DNA of 64,000 nucleotides, from contig OZ022576.1 in the NCBI GenBank assembly GCA_963669155.1, positions 10,170,710-10,234,709 on the forward strand. Direction: 5' to 3'. Made by a program: the position numbers and the translations under genes. Source of the DNA: Arbacia lixula (taxonomy: Eukaryota; Echinodermata; Echinoidea; Arbacioida; Arbaciidae). The notes under the pieces were generated by a model. The model saw only the letters and a list, made by a program, of their open reading frames with translations. It ran no database searches and was not told the origin of the DNA. Each line of letters starts with the position of its first letter. The stretch's first letter is position 1. Of the stretch, positions 33,131 through 55,491 are shown piece after piece.

Positions 33131-33856
33131 TTACTTCGCCTTCCTGGGGCTGCGCCTGAGCTTACTCTTACTGGCCTTCTTGGGTGAACGCCTCTTCTTC
33201 GCCGCCGACTTCTTCTTAGGAGCTGCCTTCTTTGCCTTCTTGGGGGACCTCTTCTTGGCTGGCTTCTTGGCCTTCTTGGCAGCTGGCTTTCGCTTCTTGG
33301 CGGCAGCCTTCTTCTTGGGCTTCTTGGCTTTCTTGGCGGCCTTCCTCTTAGCTGCGGCGGCCTTTCTCTTGGCGGCTGCGGCCTTCCTCTTGGCGGCTGC
33401 TGCCTTGCGCTTAGCGGCAGCCTTGGCTTTCTTGGCGGCACGGGCCTTATCTTTTTTGGCCTTGGCTGCAGCCGAGGGCTTCTTCGACTTCGGCTTTGTC
33501 CCGACGCGGAACCTTCCCGTTGCTCCTGTACCGGTAACCTGCTTCAGCGCTCCGCTAGCGACGCCGGTCTTGAGTGCGCGCTTGATATGGGGGCCGATGG
33601 TGTTTATGTTGACGCGATAGTTGGCAGCAATGTACGCCTTGATCTTCATCACCGACGATCCCTTTCGCTCCTTCATAGCCCCGATGGCAGCTTGGATCAT
33701 GTCGATAACCGGTGGGTGGGCAGCGGTCTTAGCGCGCCTCGCCTTGCGACGAGGAGACGCGGCCCGCTTAGCCGGTGATTTCTTGGGGCTCTTGCGCGGA
33801 GACTTCCGCGGAGACTTCCGCGGAGAGCCGGATCGCTTCTGTGGTGAACCTGGCAT
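33131..33856 (-). CDS. Histone H1, sperm-type
   Basis: Linker histone of 241 aa, with no intron, as usual for replication-type histone genes. The N-terminal arm (about 1-45) is a string of Ser-Pro-basic motifs: SPQK, three SPRK, SPKK, SPAK and SPRR. These are phosphorylation and DNA minor-groove binding sites typical of echinoid sperm H1. The globular winged-helix domain is about residues 47-118 (HPPVIDMIQAAIGAMKERKG to GRFRV). The C-terminal tail is Lys/Ala-rich, with several AAAKRK units encoded by imperfect 21-bp repeats, and ends with two more SPKK/SPRK motifs. It should compact chromatin in sperm nuclei. The stem-loop and downstream element follow. It is solitary: no other core histone gene is in the window. 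No clear TATA or CCAAT box was seen close upstream. Confidence 0.95.
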   Translation of the reverse strand: MPGSPQKRSGSPRKSPRKSPRKSPKKSPAKRAASPRRKARRAKTAAHPPVIDMIQAAIGAMKERKGSSVMKIKAYIAANYRVNINTIGPHIKRALKTGVASGALKQVTGTGATGRFRVGTKPKSKKPSAAAKAKKDKARAAKKAKAAAKRKAAAAKRKAAAAKRKAAAAKRKAAKKAKKPKKKAAAKKRKPAAKKAKKPAKKRSPKKAKKAAPKKKSAAKKRRSPKKASKSKLRRSPRKAK

Positions 33857-36514
<2,658 letters not shown>

Positions 36515-37779
36515 TAACTTTCACACTTACCATGTTTACATAAGTTCCCTAAGTACATGGACGATTGCTTTAAAATTTGCTGACTGGTCTTGATTTAAAA
36601 AATGGAAAGGTTGACATGGTTGAGGCGCAATAAATTTGCTTGTTAGGCTGTACTGGAGTTGAATTCATTATGTTTCCACAAACTCCACTCTTATCTACTT
36701 TGCGGTTGAAGTGGCACATTGCGATTCTTCATGCTTGCTTCGAATCATACAAATGACATGAATAACGGAGATTCAAATGTAATAGTCGATTAAGTTGAAT
36801 TGGATTGTGAAACAAATCAGGATAACGTGGGTTCCGCGCCATAGGCTAGGTTGTGAAATCTAAAGCTCCCTAATAACATCAATGTGTACACATTGCCATT
36901 CCTCAGGAGCTACCTGCAGTACCGGGCCGTGCTGCCGTCCACGCCCTGGCTGAAGGCGAGGCACACTGAGGACCTCACCTTCGTGTGGGGCGTTCCCTTC
37001 ATTGCCTAGCTGGACGGGGTGAACGGATACAACATGACGGGGGAGGAGAAAGCGCTCAGCGTCACCATCATAAAGATGTGGACCGACTTCGCCAAAACCG
37101 GGTACAAAGTTACCCGTAACCCTAAAGGATGAATTGATATTTATTTTGTACATCTAATTTAGGGAAAATTTATGTGTTATAAAAATTGACTCAGTAATTA
37201 TTGTTTAGTTAAAGGACACTACGTGGGTGTATTGCAATACGGCCGTTTATCATTTTAACGATTCGTGCAATGTTTGTTCATGAGAGATTAATTCACCCAA
37301 TACAACAGTGAGACTATTGAAGCATCAACTCAATAAACCGCAAATGACTGTGATATAAGTCAAGTATTTCTTCAGTTTTCCCCTTAGCACGATGTTCAGG
37401 TGAAATGCTTAGAAGTATATCTAATTTCATTAACATTATTAAAATCATGTGTGGACTTGTTGTTGCTGTACTTCTATAGGATAGTTCATTAAGCCGTTTT
37501 CGTAAAGTGTTCACAATTTTATTTTCCCCTAACTGCCTGGTGACGTGTTATTACATTCACCTGTGTTATTACATTCACCTACATTTCGTGATTCAGTTTT
37601 AATTAATGAAACTCACTTTGAATAGATTGGTTGTTGCTACTCTGACAGACCTAGGACGGGCTTTGGGGTTACCATTGGTACCATGTTTGAAGAACGTGAA
37701 TAACATTTTCATAGGTACATGAAGTGGCGAGGCACTGGGTTTTATGTTTTATAGTGTAGTCAACTGTGCTCTTAGAAAC

Positions 37780-38045
37780 TAGCCATGCATGTATTTAACG
37801 AAATTTAATTACCTTCTCAACATAATTACCGGTCTGTGCAATGCTCTGCTTTTTATAGAGAGCTCGGGAGGTTGGCTCCCTCCTGAATTCTCTGTATTAT
37901 GTACATTTTTGTTGTTTCAATGCACTGTTGTGTTTTGTATATTTTTGTCATTTTCTGTCATTCTTCTGCATCTACTTGCCAGTGGAGGCCAATTTTTTGT
38001 ATTTTTATATAGACAATAAAACTGAATCTTGAATCTTGAATTTTT
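37780..38045 (+). repeat. Probable LINE 3' tail
   Basis: The block ends ACAATAAAACTGAATC followed by two TTGAATC-type units, a short tandem tail typical of CR1-group LINE 3' ends, and contains a GGAGG/CCTCC stem just upstream. No coding remnant remains. Confidence 0.35.
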
Positions 38046-38094
38046 GATATGTCTAAAATGCATTAAATTACAAAAGCACAGCAACAACAAGTGC

Positions 38095-38097
<3 letters not shown>

Positions 38098-38135
<38 letters not shown>
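38098..38135. repeat. (TA)n microsatellite
   Basis: An almost perfect TA dinucleotide run 40 bases before the ninth exon relic of pseudogene D. Confidence 0.9.
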
Positions 38136-38141
<6 letters not shown>

Positions 38142-38621
38142 CACAAATAAATATCACCCGTGTATGCCTTCCACAGTGCCCCTGATATTGGCTGGGAGCG
38201 ATTTTCTTTGCCAGAGTTACGGTACCAGGAGCTCTTATAGCAGCCATGGCTACTGGCAGGGCAGCTAGAGCAAGACAGTGTAGCTTCTGGAGTCCCTATC
38301 TGTTCAACCTCAAGACATACACAGGTGAGAAATTGACACATGGGCTCGCTAAACCTCGTTTATTTCAATGCAGTACAAGAAAAGGGGAGTTTTTAAATGT
38401 GAGACTGTTTATATAGCAAGAGCTTAAAGAAAATATTTTCAGGATTGTTTTCATGTGATTATTCAACCTCGTGCTTCTATTCCATTATATCCATGGATTG
38501 AGAAGAAATCTGAAAACATTAACTGCCTCGTTTCGCTGTTTTCCCTGCAGACGTTCACACTGATTGGGGGAAGAGCCAAGAGGAATGGCGGGAAGACTTC
38601 ACCGAGCCTGGCTGTACGTGA

Positions 38622-40247
38622 CGTGCATAATACGGAGAGCGTACGCATGCGGGGCGGCTTGGAAGCTCACCAATAACAGCGCCCTCCTTTGCGGAAGAAT
38701 TTATATTTATACTCAGACTTTTCGTGACTTCGTATTTAATGCCTTTCCATTAAAAAAAATGTTTATCAAATGTAAGAATTATTGTTATTGTTTAATAATG
38801 TTTTGATATTGGTTTTGATCATTGTAACAATGATATTACCTTAATTGCAAGTTCTTGTTTTTTCATAAAACAGGTGTACGACGGATTTTGCTTTTCGATT
38901 CAGGGTTAGATTAGCATGTTTTGGGTGAAATTATTAATATAATAAAAGATGGGGAATAAAATGACCTAGCGCTGAACAGATTCTGTCTTTAAAATGTCCA
39001 CAGATCAAGCAGAGGTATTGATTTATCATAATAAAACATGGTTTGGCAGTTTTCTGTGCGGTATAAGCCTGCACACGTTTATTGGAAATTAAAATTAACA
39101 ATGTCAATTCAGTCGTAAAACAAACCGTTCTCCTTCTATTCGATCATGTATTCATGCGAGTACATTATATTCGCATTTTATTAACAGAAAGAAAATGATA
39201 ATTAGAGGGGGTAGTGAGAAAAAAGTTTGAAAAGACAGAGAGAAAGAGTGAGAAGGAATGATCCATGGGTATTGGAAATATACATGTACAATCAATACCA
39301 ACAAGACATGAGTGAGGACAAGAAATGCGTAATGTCGTGAGTAAGCTTACAGAGAGAGTAAGAGAGATGGAGAGAGGGGGAGAGAGAGATGAATTTATGA
39401 AAACTCGGTAATTTTATAACATTAATTACAGAAAAATCACAAGAGGGATGTCATTTTCTCTAAAAGCTTCTTCAATCGATATATGTGCATTTTTTAATAT
39501 GATGCTCAGGCAAGGACGCAGTCCATTTGAAGAGATAGTTTAATCATTGTACGCAAGTGCACTCAACGTGTTCAACGCCATTATGTGTAGACTAATACGC
39601 TAATTTGACATCTTTTAAAACCTCCAAAAAGTGGTTTAGCGTATAGATGCAATTTAGGACATGTAAGACATTACGTCATTCGTAAAAAGAAAATAAAATG
39701 TCATAATGCTTCAAGCTCCATCTATTTTTGCCAGGATCGTCGAAATGATATATCAGAAGTAAAGCTTGATATTCCAGTACTATAAGGCAAAGGTAAAACG
39801 GGAGGAAAAATATTGATGATTATGTTACAGTTCGAGTTGACCACAACTTACTTGAAGGGTCTTGAAGGGTGCAAACGCAAATCGTAAAACACCTCGAGAT
39901 GGAATGCCAATGAAACATCTTCATCGGACTTTTCGTGAAAATCATTTCAGGTTTGGAATTTATCCGATTTGCTACGCGTAGATTAGGTAAGGTTATAATA
40001 TCAAGCTCTTCTTTGCTTCCCATTCCCAAATCTAATGTTTCGTAAAGAATCGAAATGATCTAGTTGTATCGCGGCTCAATCAATCATAGTCCTTCTGCGC
40101 CCCTCGCCACTGCCTCCCATCATGATATTGGGATTAGAACTACTACATGATTGAGAGATTTTCTTTAGCTTGGAAGTCGTGGCTGGACTATCCATCACTT
40201 CCACCCTCTCTTCCCACGCCCCGCCACCTGATCATTAGGTCAATGTT
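38622..40247. other. Region between the converging 3' ends of D and E
   Basis: AT-rich DNA with a short AG-rich stretch at about 39230-39390. No gene or RNA was recognised. The two esterase groups point towards each other here. Confidence 0.6.
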
Positions 40248-43200
40248 CTACGTGCACGGCTGAGGGTTTGATTTGTAGTCTTCAAATTCTGACTGCCATT
40301 CCACCATGTCTTCTGTCTTCCACTGAGCATAATCTTGCCTCCACTCCTCCTCCAGATCAGACATAGCCACTGAAAGGAAATAACATGATTGAAATCAACT
40401 TGAACATCTGTTTTATTAGAGTACTTTATATTTGCATTCATAATTATGTATAGATGTTCAGGCAATCTATGATTTAATGTACGGTACATGATGTATTGTA
40501 CATTGACATGATATTGGCCATATTTTTCATGTTCATGGACATGTCAATATTTTTCAATTTGGGCAGTATCTTTGTCATGTTTGTACTATATATGTATTTC
40601 TAGGTCATGCTCTGCCTATTATGAAAAAAAAAATCTTTAACGTTTGACCTTAAGTGAACTTTGAAAATCTATCTATCTTTCCTTATTCCATTTGATTATA
40701 ATTGATTTATCACCTTTCTTGTTATTGCAACAACATTTTCGACACAGTTCAGTAGCCTTGACCTGTGAAGAATTTAGCCAAATTTGACAAAATTGGTTAA
40801 AATTGAATGTCAAAAAAAATAAACGAACGGACGACAAAACAACTTTAAAAAGAGAGAATACATACTTGTCCTGATAACGAGATCCGGCAAGTAATTGTTC
40901 CAGAAGTTACACCTCCCAGCTTTCAGTGCTCGACCATCTTCAAACGCGAGAGACAAAATTTTGTAGTTGAGTTCTGGGACCGTAAACCTGGGCCAAGCCA
41001 TGGGTGAGGTATCCGGCTGTCCATCATCTGGTCCTAGATTAGGGTTGCTGAAGAAGGCATTTGAAACATATTGCGTATTAGTAGTTAGAATAGTATCATC
41101 ACTATGAGTCATGTTGACGACACTGCTGTATAATAGATTGTGTTGTTTTTAACTATTTGTCTTGTTTTGCAAGTAATACAGATAAACCCCATATAAAAGA
41201 AGTTTATCTGGCACAAAATAGGTTAACAGAGATTCAGAGCTTCAAAACGAATACATCTTGAGTAAAGTCTTATACGTAATGCTCCCACGTCACACTTCAG
41301 GATATTTTCCTTTAATGCATTATGTTTTTGCTTCCTCATTATTCATGTCCTCAAACCTGGTTTTGTCCAAGCCATTTTTTTTTCTTTCATTGTATTATTG
41401 ATTTTTTCTTCTCAACTCTGACAAGAAATACAGTCATACAATATACAAGACTACCAATAAGAAAAGGTGCATCATATTTTACCCTGTATTTGCAAAGTTT
41501 GTATAATATCTCATCATTTTCATGGTAAAGTCCACCTCCTCCCTGGGCATATCGTGCCAGAGTGGCGTGTTGGGGTTGAAGTGGTAGCCGAACATAAACT
41601 GGAGATCCTCCCCATGCGCCACGCCCTTCCAGGCCGGAGACAACAAGTCGTTAGTCCAGACGGTCTGATTCGGCATATGGGTGAACTGGAAGAGATAGAC
41701 ATCTTCACCGCTTTCCGCGTATCCGCGCGCTGTGGCGGCAACCGGACAGGCAAACGCCTCGTCGGTTTCGAGCGCCATATAATTGTAGAAATAGTTCGCC
41801 ACGGGATCGTCGGCCACCGTCCAATCAACGTACTCCTGCGTCATACTGTCAATGATGACGTCGTTGACGTAGGTGTAGGTGAACCGTTCGAGGGCTTCGC
41901 GGAATGCGGTGCGGTTAGCGTACGGCGTTTCTTCGTTGAGTTCTCGCGGGAAGGCCCGGGCACTGATGAGACTGCCTTCGTCTAAAGTGGTGCCCAGAAG
42001 AATGGGACATCGGTTGAAGCGATGCGCCTTGAGGAGATCTATCGGGTCATCTGGTAGGAAGATACCGTCTACCGTGGGCACCAGAGGAATCACATTGGTG
42101 GTCTCGAGTAGAACCTGGGAAGAGCGGTTTGAAACAAAGCTTAAATCATCCGACAAGACAATTCACAGCGATTGGAAGTTTTTTTTTTTTTTTTTTTATA
42201 TATAAATGTCGTTTTGTACTCATAATGAAATACGTAACATCTTGGCACCTGCAAGGTCCCATATCAAGCAAATACCAATTAGACCAAATGTAAGAATTTC
42301 TTGACCAAAAGGAAAAGATTTTATTCACAGCTATCTGCATCGACTAAAATTATGATAAAGTTAACTGAGCAATTAATAGTCGAAATAGATATGTCAATAT
42401 CAAACTTCAACGAAATCAATTAACGAAACGTGGTAAGCCCACTGGTTACAACATGAAAGATAAACACCTTTTTGGACAATTTTGTGCTGTAAGTGTAAAA
42501 TATAATCAAAATGTTCCATCAATATCATAGTCGGAATATCAAAATCGTTGGCATGTAAGTAGCCAAAGTGAAAACAAAGTACATTTTTTTCTACTCATTA
42601 CCGCGATAATATTGTAAATGACTGAATGGGGCAGTCTAAAGCAACGCGGACGCCACTCAATTTGATTCTGAGCTTATATTCGTTTGGGCTTTGAGGGTTT
42701 TTCCTTTTTTAAGTAACGTGATACATTTATCGAAATAGGGAGATGCTACACCCCAAATTCCCTAACCAACTGCTTACCCTATCGATGGCGAAGAGGAGAG
42801 TCTTCTCCGGAAGAGCTCTCAGACAGTCGGCTAGAGCTTGGCTGCTGGATAGATCTTCACACCGAGCCGCCTGCCCCACTCCATAGGCCTGCCTGCGGGC
42901 CTCTTCCATGTCTGTCTGCACGGCCCAGGGACTGTTCGCCGCGCCACTCTGATTGAAAAAAAAGAGGGGCGGGACGTTATATCACTTACATAATAAATTG
43001 AGTAGAGTTTGAGAGTTAGTAGTTATATACGAATTAATAACTATTTAGATGTTTGGCCCAGTTATGCTGAGATTAAAACATGCCACTCAAAAGAACGTAT
43101 CTTGCTTTCCACATAGGCCCAGTTTTCGTAATTTATCAGAGTCGGTATACAAGGATTATCAGAAATCATCCTCTTCGCATTTCATGCAGTATTTGGATCA

Positions 43201-45694
43201 AGTTCAATACGCTTTAATTTGGTATCGGACTTGTGAATGCTTCGATTACAATGGTGTTAGTTGGTCTGAGTTATCGTTACAATATGCATGCAGCACTGTC
43301 CCCTGAGATTCGAGAGTTGTTCGTGGCATCGTCCACCCGTATTGACTGTAAAGCCACGTTACCGAAAAAAACTGATAAATCCAAACAATTGACAACAGTA
43401 ATGGGAAGCAAACATTTTGATTTGGGTGATTGGTCCTTTTCTCTTTCATTCTTCAGTACCTTGTTGCATCCCGCCTTTTCCTTTTTTTTTCTTCATTTTT
43501 TCCTCTTTTTTTTCTTTTTTTTTCATTTTTCAAATTTCATTTTTCATTTTTTTTCTTCTTTTTTTCTTTTTTTTTTCATTTTCATTTTTTTTGTGGGGGG
43601 GGGGGGTTGTTTTATTGTATTGTATTGTCATATTCCCATATCCGTCTGGTTCACCCTGAGGTAGTGATGTCGTTATGTTTGTGGTGACCAGTCTGAGGAT
43701 AATCGGTCCAGGATATCTGCTGATTCAATAGGTCAGACCTACTGAATCAACAGTTATCAACAAGTAAACTTCGATTGTGCTGATTAAGATATCCTTCTAA
43801 AAATAGTACCGTCAGTGCTGTCACGCGACAATTTGACATCAAGAAAAGTCATACATTGGTCCTAGACTATTTGCTTTATATTTGTAAGGATTTCATGAAC
43901 AACGAAATACTGCAAGTTCATATCAAAATCTAAATTTATTTGCTACATGTTGTACCCATTATGATTTACAACGACTATCACTTGCAGTTGACATGCGTAG
44001 TATATGCTTAAATGTGTAAATAGGTCAACTTAACATTGATATTCAATGTACATTACTTTATCACTGTTTAATGTATCTCTAACTTATCATGAACAGTGAA
44101 AAATTGTCACATTACCACAATGATTGCCTTTCGTCATGAACAACGTCCTTTAAAGAATCAATTTTAAAAAAAGGCCCTCAATATATGTTTTTCAACGTAA
44201 TTCATGATATTGCATTGAGTGATTTTGTTATGCTTTATCGTTCCACCGTTGTCTGTTCTGTATAAGCCTGGGTTGTTGTACGTATTTCATGTCAGTGGGG
44301 TCAACTTCTATACGGCTTCGTTCGGTACTTCTGCTTTCTACTCACATGATAACTGTTATATACGTATATGATTCTATTTAAAATGCCATTTGTATGTTAA
44401 TGAATAAGTGCCTGGAGTTAAGATGAATCGGAATAAAGTTATAATAATGGCCATAAGGAATATGTTTGAAAACTGTTTTCTCATAAGCAAGGTTTGAAGC
44501 GGCATTATCTATTGATGGAAACGTATCACATACTGTCTTGTATTAAAATCAACAAGTCATGCAGTGGTTTGTTACACTTGGAATAAGTTCACGATGCTAA
44601 ATGTTTCCTTTTATTCTCTTCCCGATATAAAAATGTAGACATACCATATCAATACAGTACAGATATCCCCGATAACGCGTTAATTAGTAGTTTGCCAATA
44701 TTGATAAGTCACTCGTTTCAAGTCCTCGAAATGCAGATAATCAGATAAATCGGATAAAGCAAGAGCCATTGTTTACCTATCCATGACCGAGCTCATTAGG
44801 TGTATGTAAACAAGGAGGGGGGGGGGGAGATAATCGGATACGAACACATGTACGTGTCAAACTGTGTTTTTTATATCAAGAACACATTCTTCAGTATTTT
44901 TTAGGCATAAGTGGTAATGTTTTACATTTTTTATGAAAAAGGGTATACTGTATGCTGTGTTTGTAGACTCGACTGTGCAAAATCGCATGAACAATAATGT
45001 CCGATTGATGAGATAATGAAGATTTAAACATTGAAAATATTTTTTTTGAATAAGATTTTACCTAAAACTACGTAGAAATAAAAGGAATAACAATTCGTAA
45101 TGAACGTATGCATGTAAGTCGTTAACTACATGAATAAAATAAACATTGCAACATAGGGCTACATTGTAGTACTATGTGCATTTCAGAGCATGTGTGATCT
45201 GCTTATATGTGTTTGTATTTGTGGACGTGTATGACGGGTATCTACTTTCGAAATGAACATACATTTTAATAGCATATATGATTCCATATAGTACTACATT
45301 CAATTGCTTTAATCTTTGTTTTGTTGTTGTTCCTTTTCTGGGGGGTGGTTACACCCTCCATCTCTAAAGTCATAATAATGATAATGATATGCATACCATT
45401 AAAATGGCCCTGTGGAAATACCCTTGGCTGAGAGGAGACATCAGCTGGACGCCGACCCCTCCAGCGCCGCCACTCTGGCCCATGATCGTCACCTGGCCAG
45501 GGTTACCACCGAAGGCTGGGGAGAGAAAGTGGGAATGGAGAGAGGTTTGTGTGTGTGTGTGTGTTTGGAGGGGGTGGAACAGGAAAGGAGAGAGATGGAA
45601 ATAGAGTGAGGGAGAGAGAAAAGAAGAGAAGAGATAAATAAGGGAAGAAAATACAGGGGGAGGTAGGAGGGGGCTGGGAGGAGGAGAGAAAGAA

Positions 45695-45755
<61 letters not shown>

Positions 45756-47463
45756 AAGAAAGAGAACGATTAATTTTTGATTCGGAAAACCTATTGTCAA
45801 TGCTGTATTCTTTAAACTAGCATTGTGCTCGTTATCAGTATATTCTTAAGCATTTAATTACTCCATGCAGAAATATAAATAAAGGGACTTTGGCATTTCT
45901 TGTGATTAGCTAAGATAACGGTGCGATGGTAATGTACTTCGTGCTTGGTAGCAGTGAAAATTCTTTTCTGCAGCCTTATAAGCTTTGAACATGTTGAACA
46001 GAACAAGTTACACTTCACTGGAAATTTAATGCATATTTGATAGTTTACCTGCAATATTACGCTTCACCCACTTGAGAGCCTCAAGTTGATCGTACATTCC
46101 GTACATTCCTGGTAAGACGTCATCACCTGAAATATCAAAATCATGAAAATATCATGCAAATTATGCAGTACTTCAATAAACTGCTTATTAAATCAAGACA
46201 ATTGATGTTAGTACAATGTCAGATTTCCAACATTAAGACTGAACCGATAAAAAAAATAAACGTTTGAAGACATTGTAATATAAATAAAGTGTATGGAACG
46301 ATTTACTTTGGGATCTGAAAATAAAAGCACGGGGGAATAGAAGGCATCTTTTCTTTGAGAATGATAGTTGAAAACGGCGGATAGATCTGATAACACATAC
46401 ATATTACAAGAATAGGAGATCTCAGAATCTGGCGGGGTTTTTTTAATATCAAATCCTTTCTAATAACAATCGTAACAGCCTCAAACTCTTTGATAGAAAT
46501 ATAACATGGATATGAAAAAAGAGAACAAGGACAAAAAATATGCAGCAAAGATGATATTTGTATGACTAATTGGGCCTGTATTCTTAAAACATTCAGAAAG
46601 AGTGTGTTTCCATCACACTCTCTTCGCGACGCGTGTGACTTTACGTACCTGTCGTGATGAAGCCGAACCCGTTGAGTCTGTAGTTGATGTTCACTAAAAC
46701 GACACCCTGGTATCCACTTAGGGCGTGGCCTTCGTAACTACCTTTAGATCCGGACCCTAGAACATTACCACCTCCGTGAAACCATACCATCACGGTAGCA
46801 TTGCTCGGCTAAAACAACAAACGGTAAATCATGTCTAATTAATCGCAAAGTCACAGAAAAATACTTTTGACTGACATTGTGCGGGTAGTCAACTCACTCA
46901 TATGGTCTGTTTTATTTGCCTAACAAAAGTATGCTTATAATGTTATATAACACCTAGTATCCCACTTATGCTTACCGCAATACAATATATTGTGCTAAGT
47001 AATTAATACAATCTTAAAGTTTAAAATTTAGCAATTTGTTGAAATACTGAGTCAAATAGTATGAAAACAGTTTTTAGTCCTTTATCTTGACCCTTTCATG
47101 TACCTGAGGATGAGGCGTCCAGATGTTTAGGAAAAGACAGTCTTCGCTCTGCGCCTCGAATTCCAGAGTCTCCGGTAGCTGCCAGCAGATGCTGCCATAG
47201 CTGGTCGCATTCAGCCAACCATCCTCTAGCTCCAACAGCGGCTCCGGCTTCATGAACCGATAGTTGGAGGCATTCTGGGCGAACGGGATGCCCTTGTAGA
47301 CGTTGACGTGGGTGTCAACGGACGGGTAGTCGTGCTTGAAGGGGATTGTCTCCCCGTATATCGTCCCGAACCCAGGGACGTCAACCACAGGCTGGTCATC
47401 TGCGGCACACGTTATGATCACGCATACCGCAAACCAAAGGATCAACTCTCGAAGACAATACAT
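40248..47463 (-). CDS. Type-B carboxylesterase E, complete
   Basis: Predicted secreted serine hydrolase of 607 aa. Exons in order: 47463-47104, 46808-46649, 46126-46049, 45515-45397, 42948-42778, 42114-41483, 41047-40866, 40369-40248 (TAG); GT/AG throughout, closing in frame. The start is the first ATG of the open frame and gives a signal peptide (MYCLRELILWFAV). The first exon fuses exons 1 and 2 of genes B and C, and the 632-nt exon fuses their exons 7 and 8. Signatures are SEDCLFLNIWTP, oxyanion FHGGG, elbow GQSGG (Ser214), acid LDEG (Glu342) and His463 in VAHGEDL. The elbow has Gln for Glu and Gly for Ala. Introns hold mostly AT-rich DNA; the longest (42949-45396) has a T-rich tract. Its nearest relative here is gene F, just upstream in the same direction. 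Confidence 0.88.
42949..45396. other. Long intron of gene E
   Basis: A T/C-rich stretch with a ten-base G run lies at 43470-43610. The remainder is AT-rich with no recognised repeat or gene. Frames seen here are low-complexity or short. Confidence 0.5.
45540..45765. repeat. (GT)n then (AG)n microsatellites in an intron of gene E
   Basis: A short GT run at 45547-45563, then A/G-rich DNA ending in a long (AG)n tract at about 45700-45745 and a G run. Confidence 0.9.
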
Positions 47464-48761
47464 CCTCACGCTTCACACACACACCTGGCAGCTTTGGTGT
47501 CAAAAGACAGAATGGTATCTTTAGCTATTCGGATTAATTGCAGATTTGTTTTAAACAGAGCTGAAACAACAACACTCGTGCGATTGCTGCATGATTACGC
47601 ACTACGCCTATCAAGCTATGATCAACAAATAGGGCTTACGCCGAGAATCTAAGTCTGATTTATCACTATCTGTTCATTATCTGTTTGTCATGTTATTTCG
47701 ACGGGTGCTAAGCGGTTAAGCCCCCTTCAATCTTTACAGTTACAGATCAGAAGTATTTCATCTCGTCTTTAATATCCTTGGGAACTAATTGTATGGGGGT
47801 ATACAAGGGAATGTATGTGTGTGCGTTAATGTTTTTATGCATGTGTGAGGGGCCTATCATAATTTATATCAGTAGTGATTATGACTAAAATGTATCATAA
47901 TTGTTTTGTAAGATACTAGGCCTATTGTGAGGACGTTTACATAAAAATCAGTGACACTCATTATTATTAGCCAAGCTGCCTTCCATTTCAAAGACATTGA
48001 AGTAAATTGCAAAATATTGACAAAGACAACGTTAAAGTACTATTTAAATACACATTAACACTATGCTTTATTCTGAAAAAAAAGGAAATAAAGGAAGATT
48101 AGAAACATATAGGTTAAAGATCAATTTGATTTGGTACCCTGAAAATGTTGCCGATATAATCACCACGACAAAGAGTTACCAAGCGAACAAACTAGAGCGA
48201 TTTTAACACCGTCATTGTAATGATTGTATGAAAAGGTTCGTTGGCAACATTTGTTTCGTAAGAATTGCTATAGTATAGAGCATTGATCATGTTGATCCAG
48301 ATTGATTGAAAATTTGAGGAAAACATAAAACAACTCTTTATAAGTAACAACACATATATGCACTGTGCCTGTTCATTTTAAGCTTGAAGTCATGGACATA
48401 CATGACATAGATAACCATGATAATCTAAGTATATTAATCATCTACCCTACTCGTAAGCCATGTCAACAACAGTCAAAAAATCTTTGAAAATGTATTGGAT
48501 GTTAAAACATGCTTGTCCCCTAAGTTATCTAATGGATGCAGTGACCGACTCAATAAGAGAAGATCAACATTCCAATTGTATATTAACATAGTTACGGTCG
48601 TTATGGAAGAGCTATCCTTGGCACAGCAATTTATAACCAGTTCGTATGTTCTCGTGTATCTGTTTGTCACACTGTGGATCCATATACGTTGCGAGACTGC
48701 CGAATGCGTTCATATGCGTTACGCATACATACAAACTGACGGAGACATACTGAGTCATTGC
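47464..48761. other. Intergenic region between genes E and F
   Basis: About 1.3 kb between the stop of F and the start of E, both minus strand. It must hold the promoter of E, but no TATA box is evident. Nothing else was recognised. Confidence 0.5.
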
Positions 48762-55406
<6,645 letters not shown>

Positions 55407-55482
55407 TTTAAAGTATTGAACAAAAGTTTAGGTAATGCAATGTTATTTGGTGCAAGTAAATGGTATTTTCCGTAAGACGACA

Positions 55483-55491
55483 CCTTTTATA
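55483..55491 (-). promoter_or_regulatory. TATA box of gene F
   Basis: The minus strand reads TATAAAAGG, 77 bases before the ATG at 55406. The match and spacing fit a core promoter with transcription starting near 55455. Confidence 0.6.

Noticed and set aside
33180-33620. 146-codon hydrophobic frame on the plus strand
   Set aside because: It is the antisense shadow of the Lys/Ala-rich histone H1 coding sequence.
43233-43687. Phe-rich frames
   Set aside because: They come from a T-rich tract in an intron of gene E.
47463-47469. Start of gene E two codons further upstream
   Set aside because: The codon at 47469 is GTG. The ATG at 47463 is the normal start and gives a standard signal peptide.
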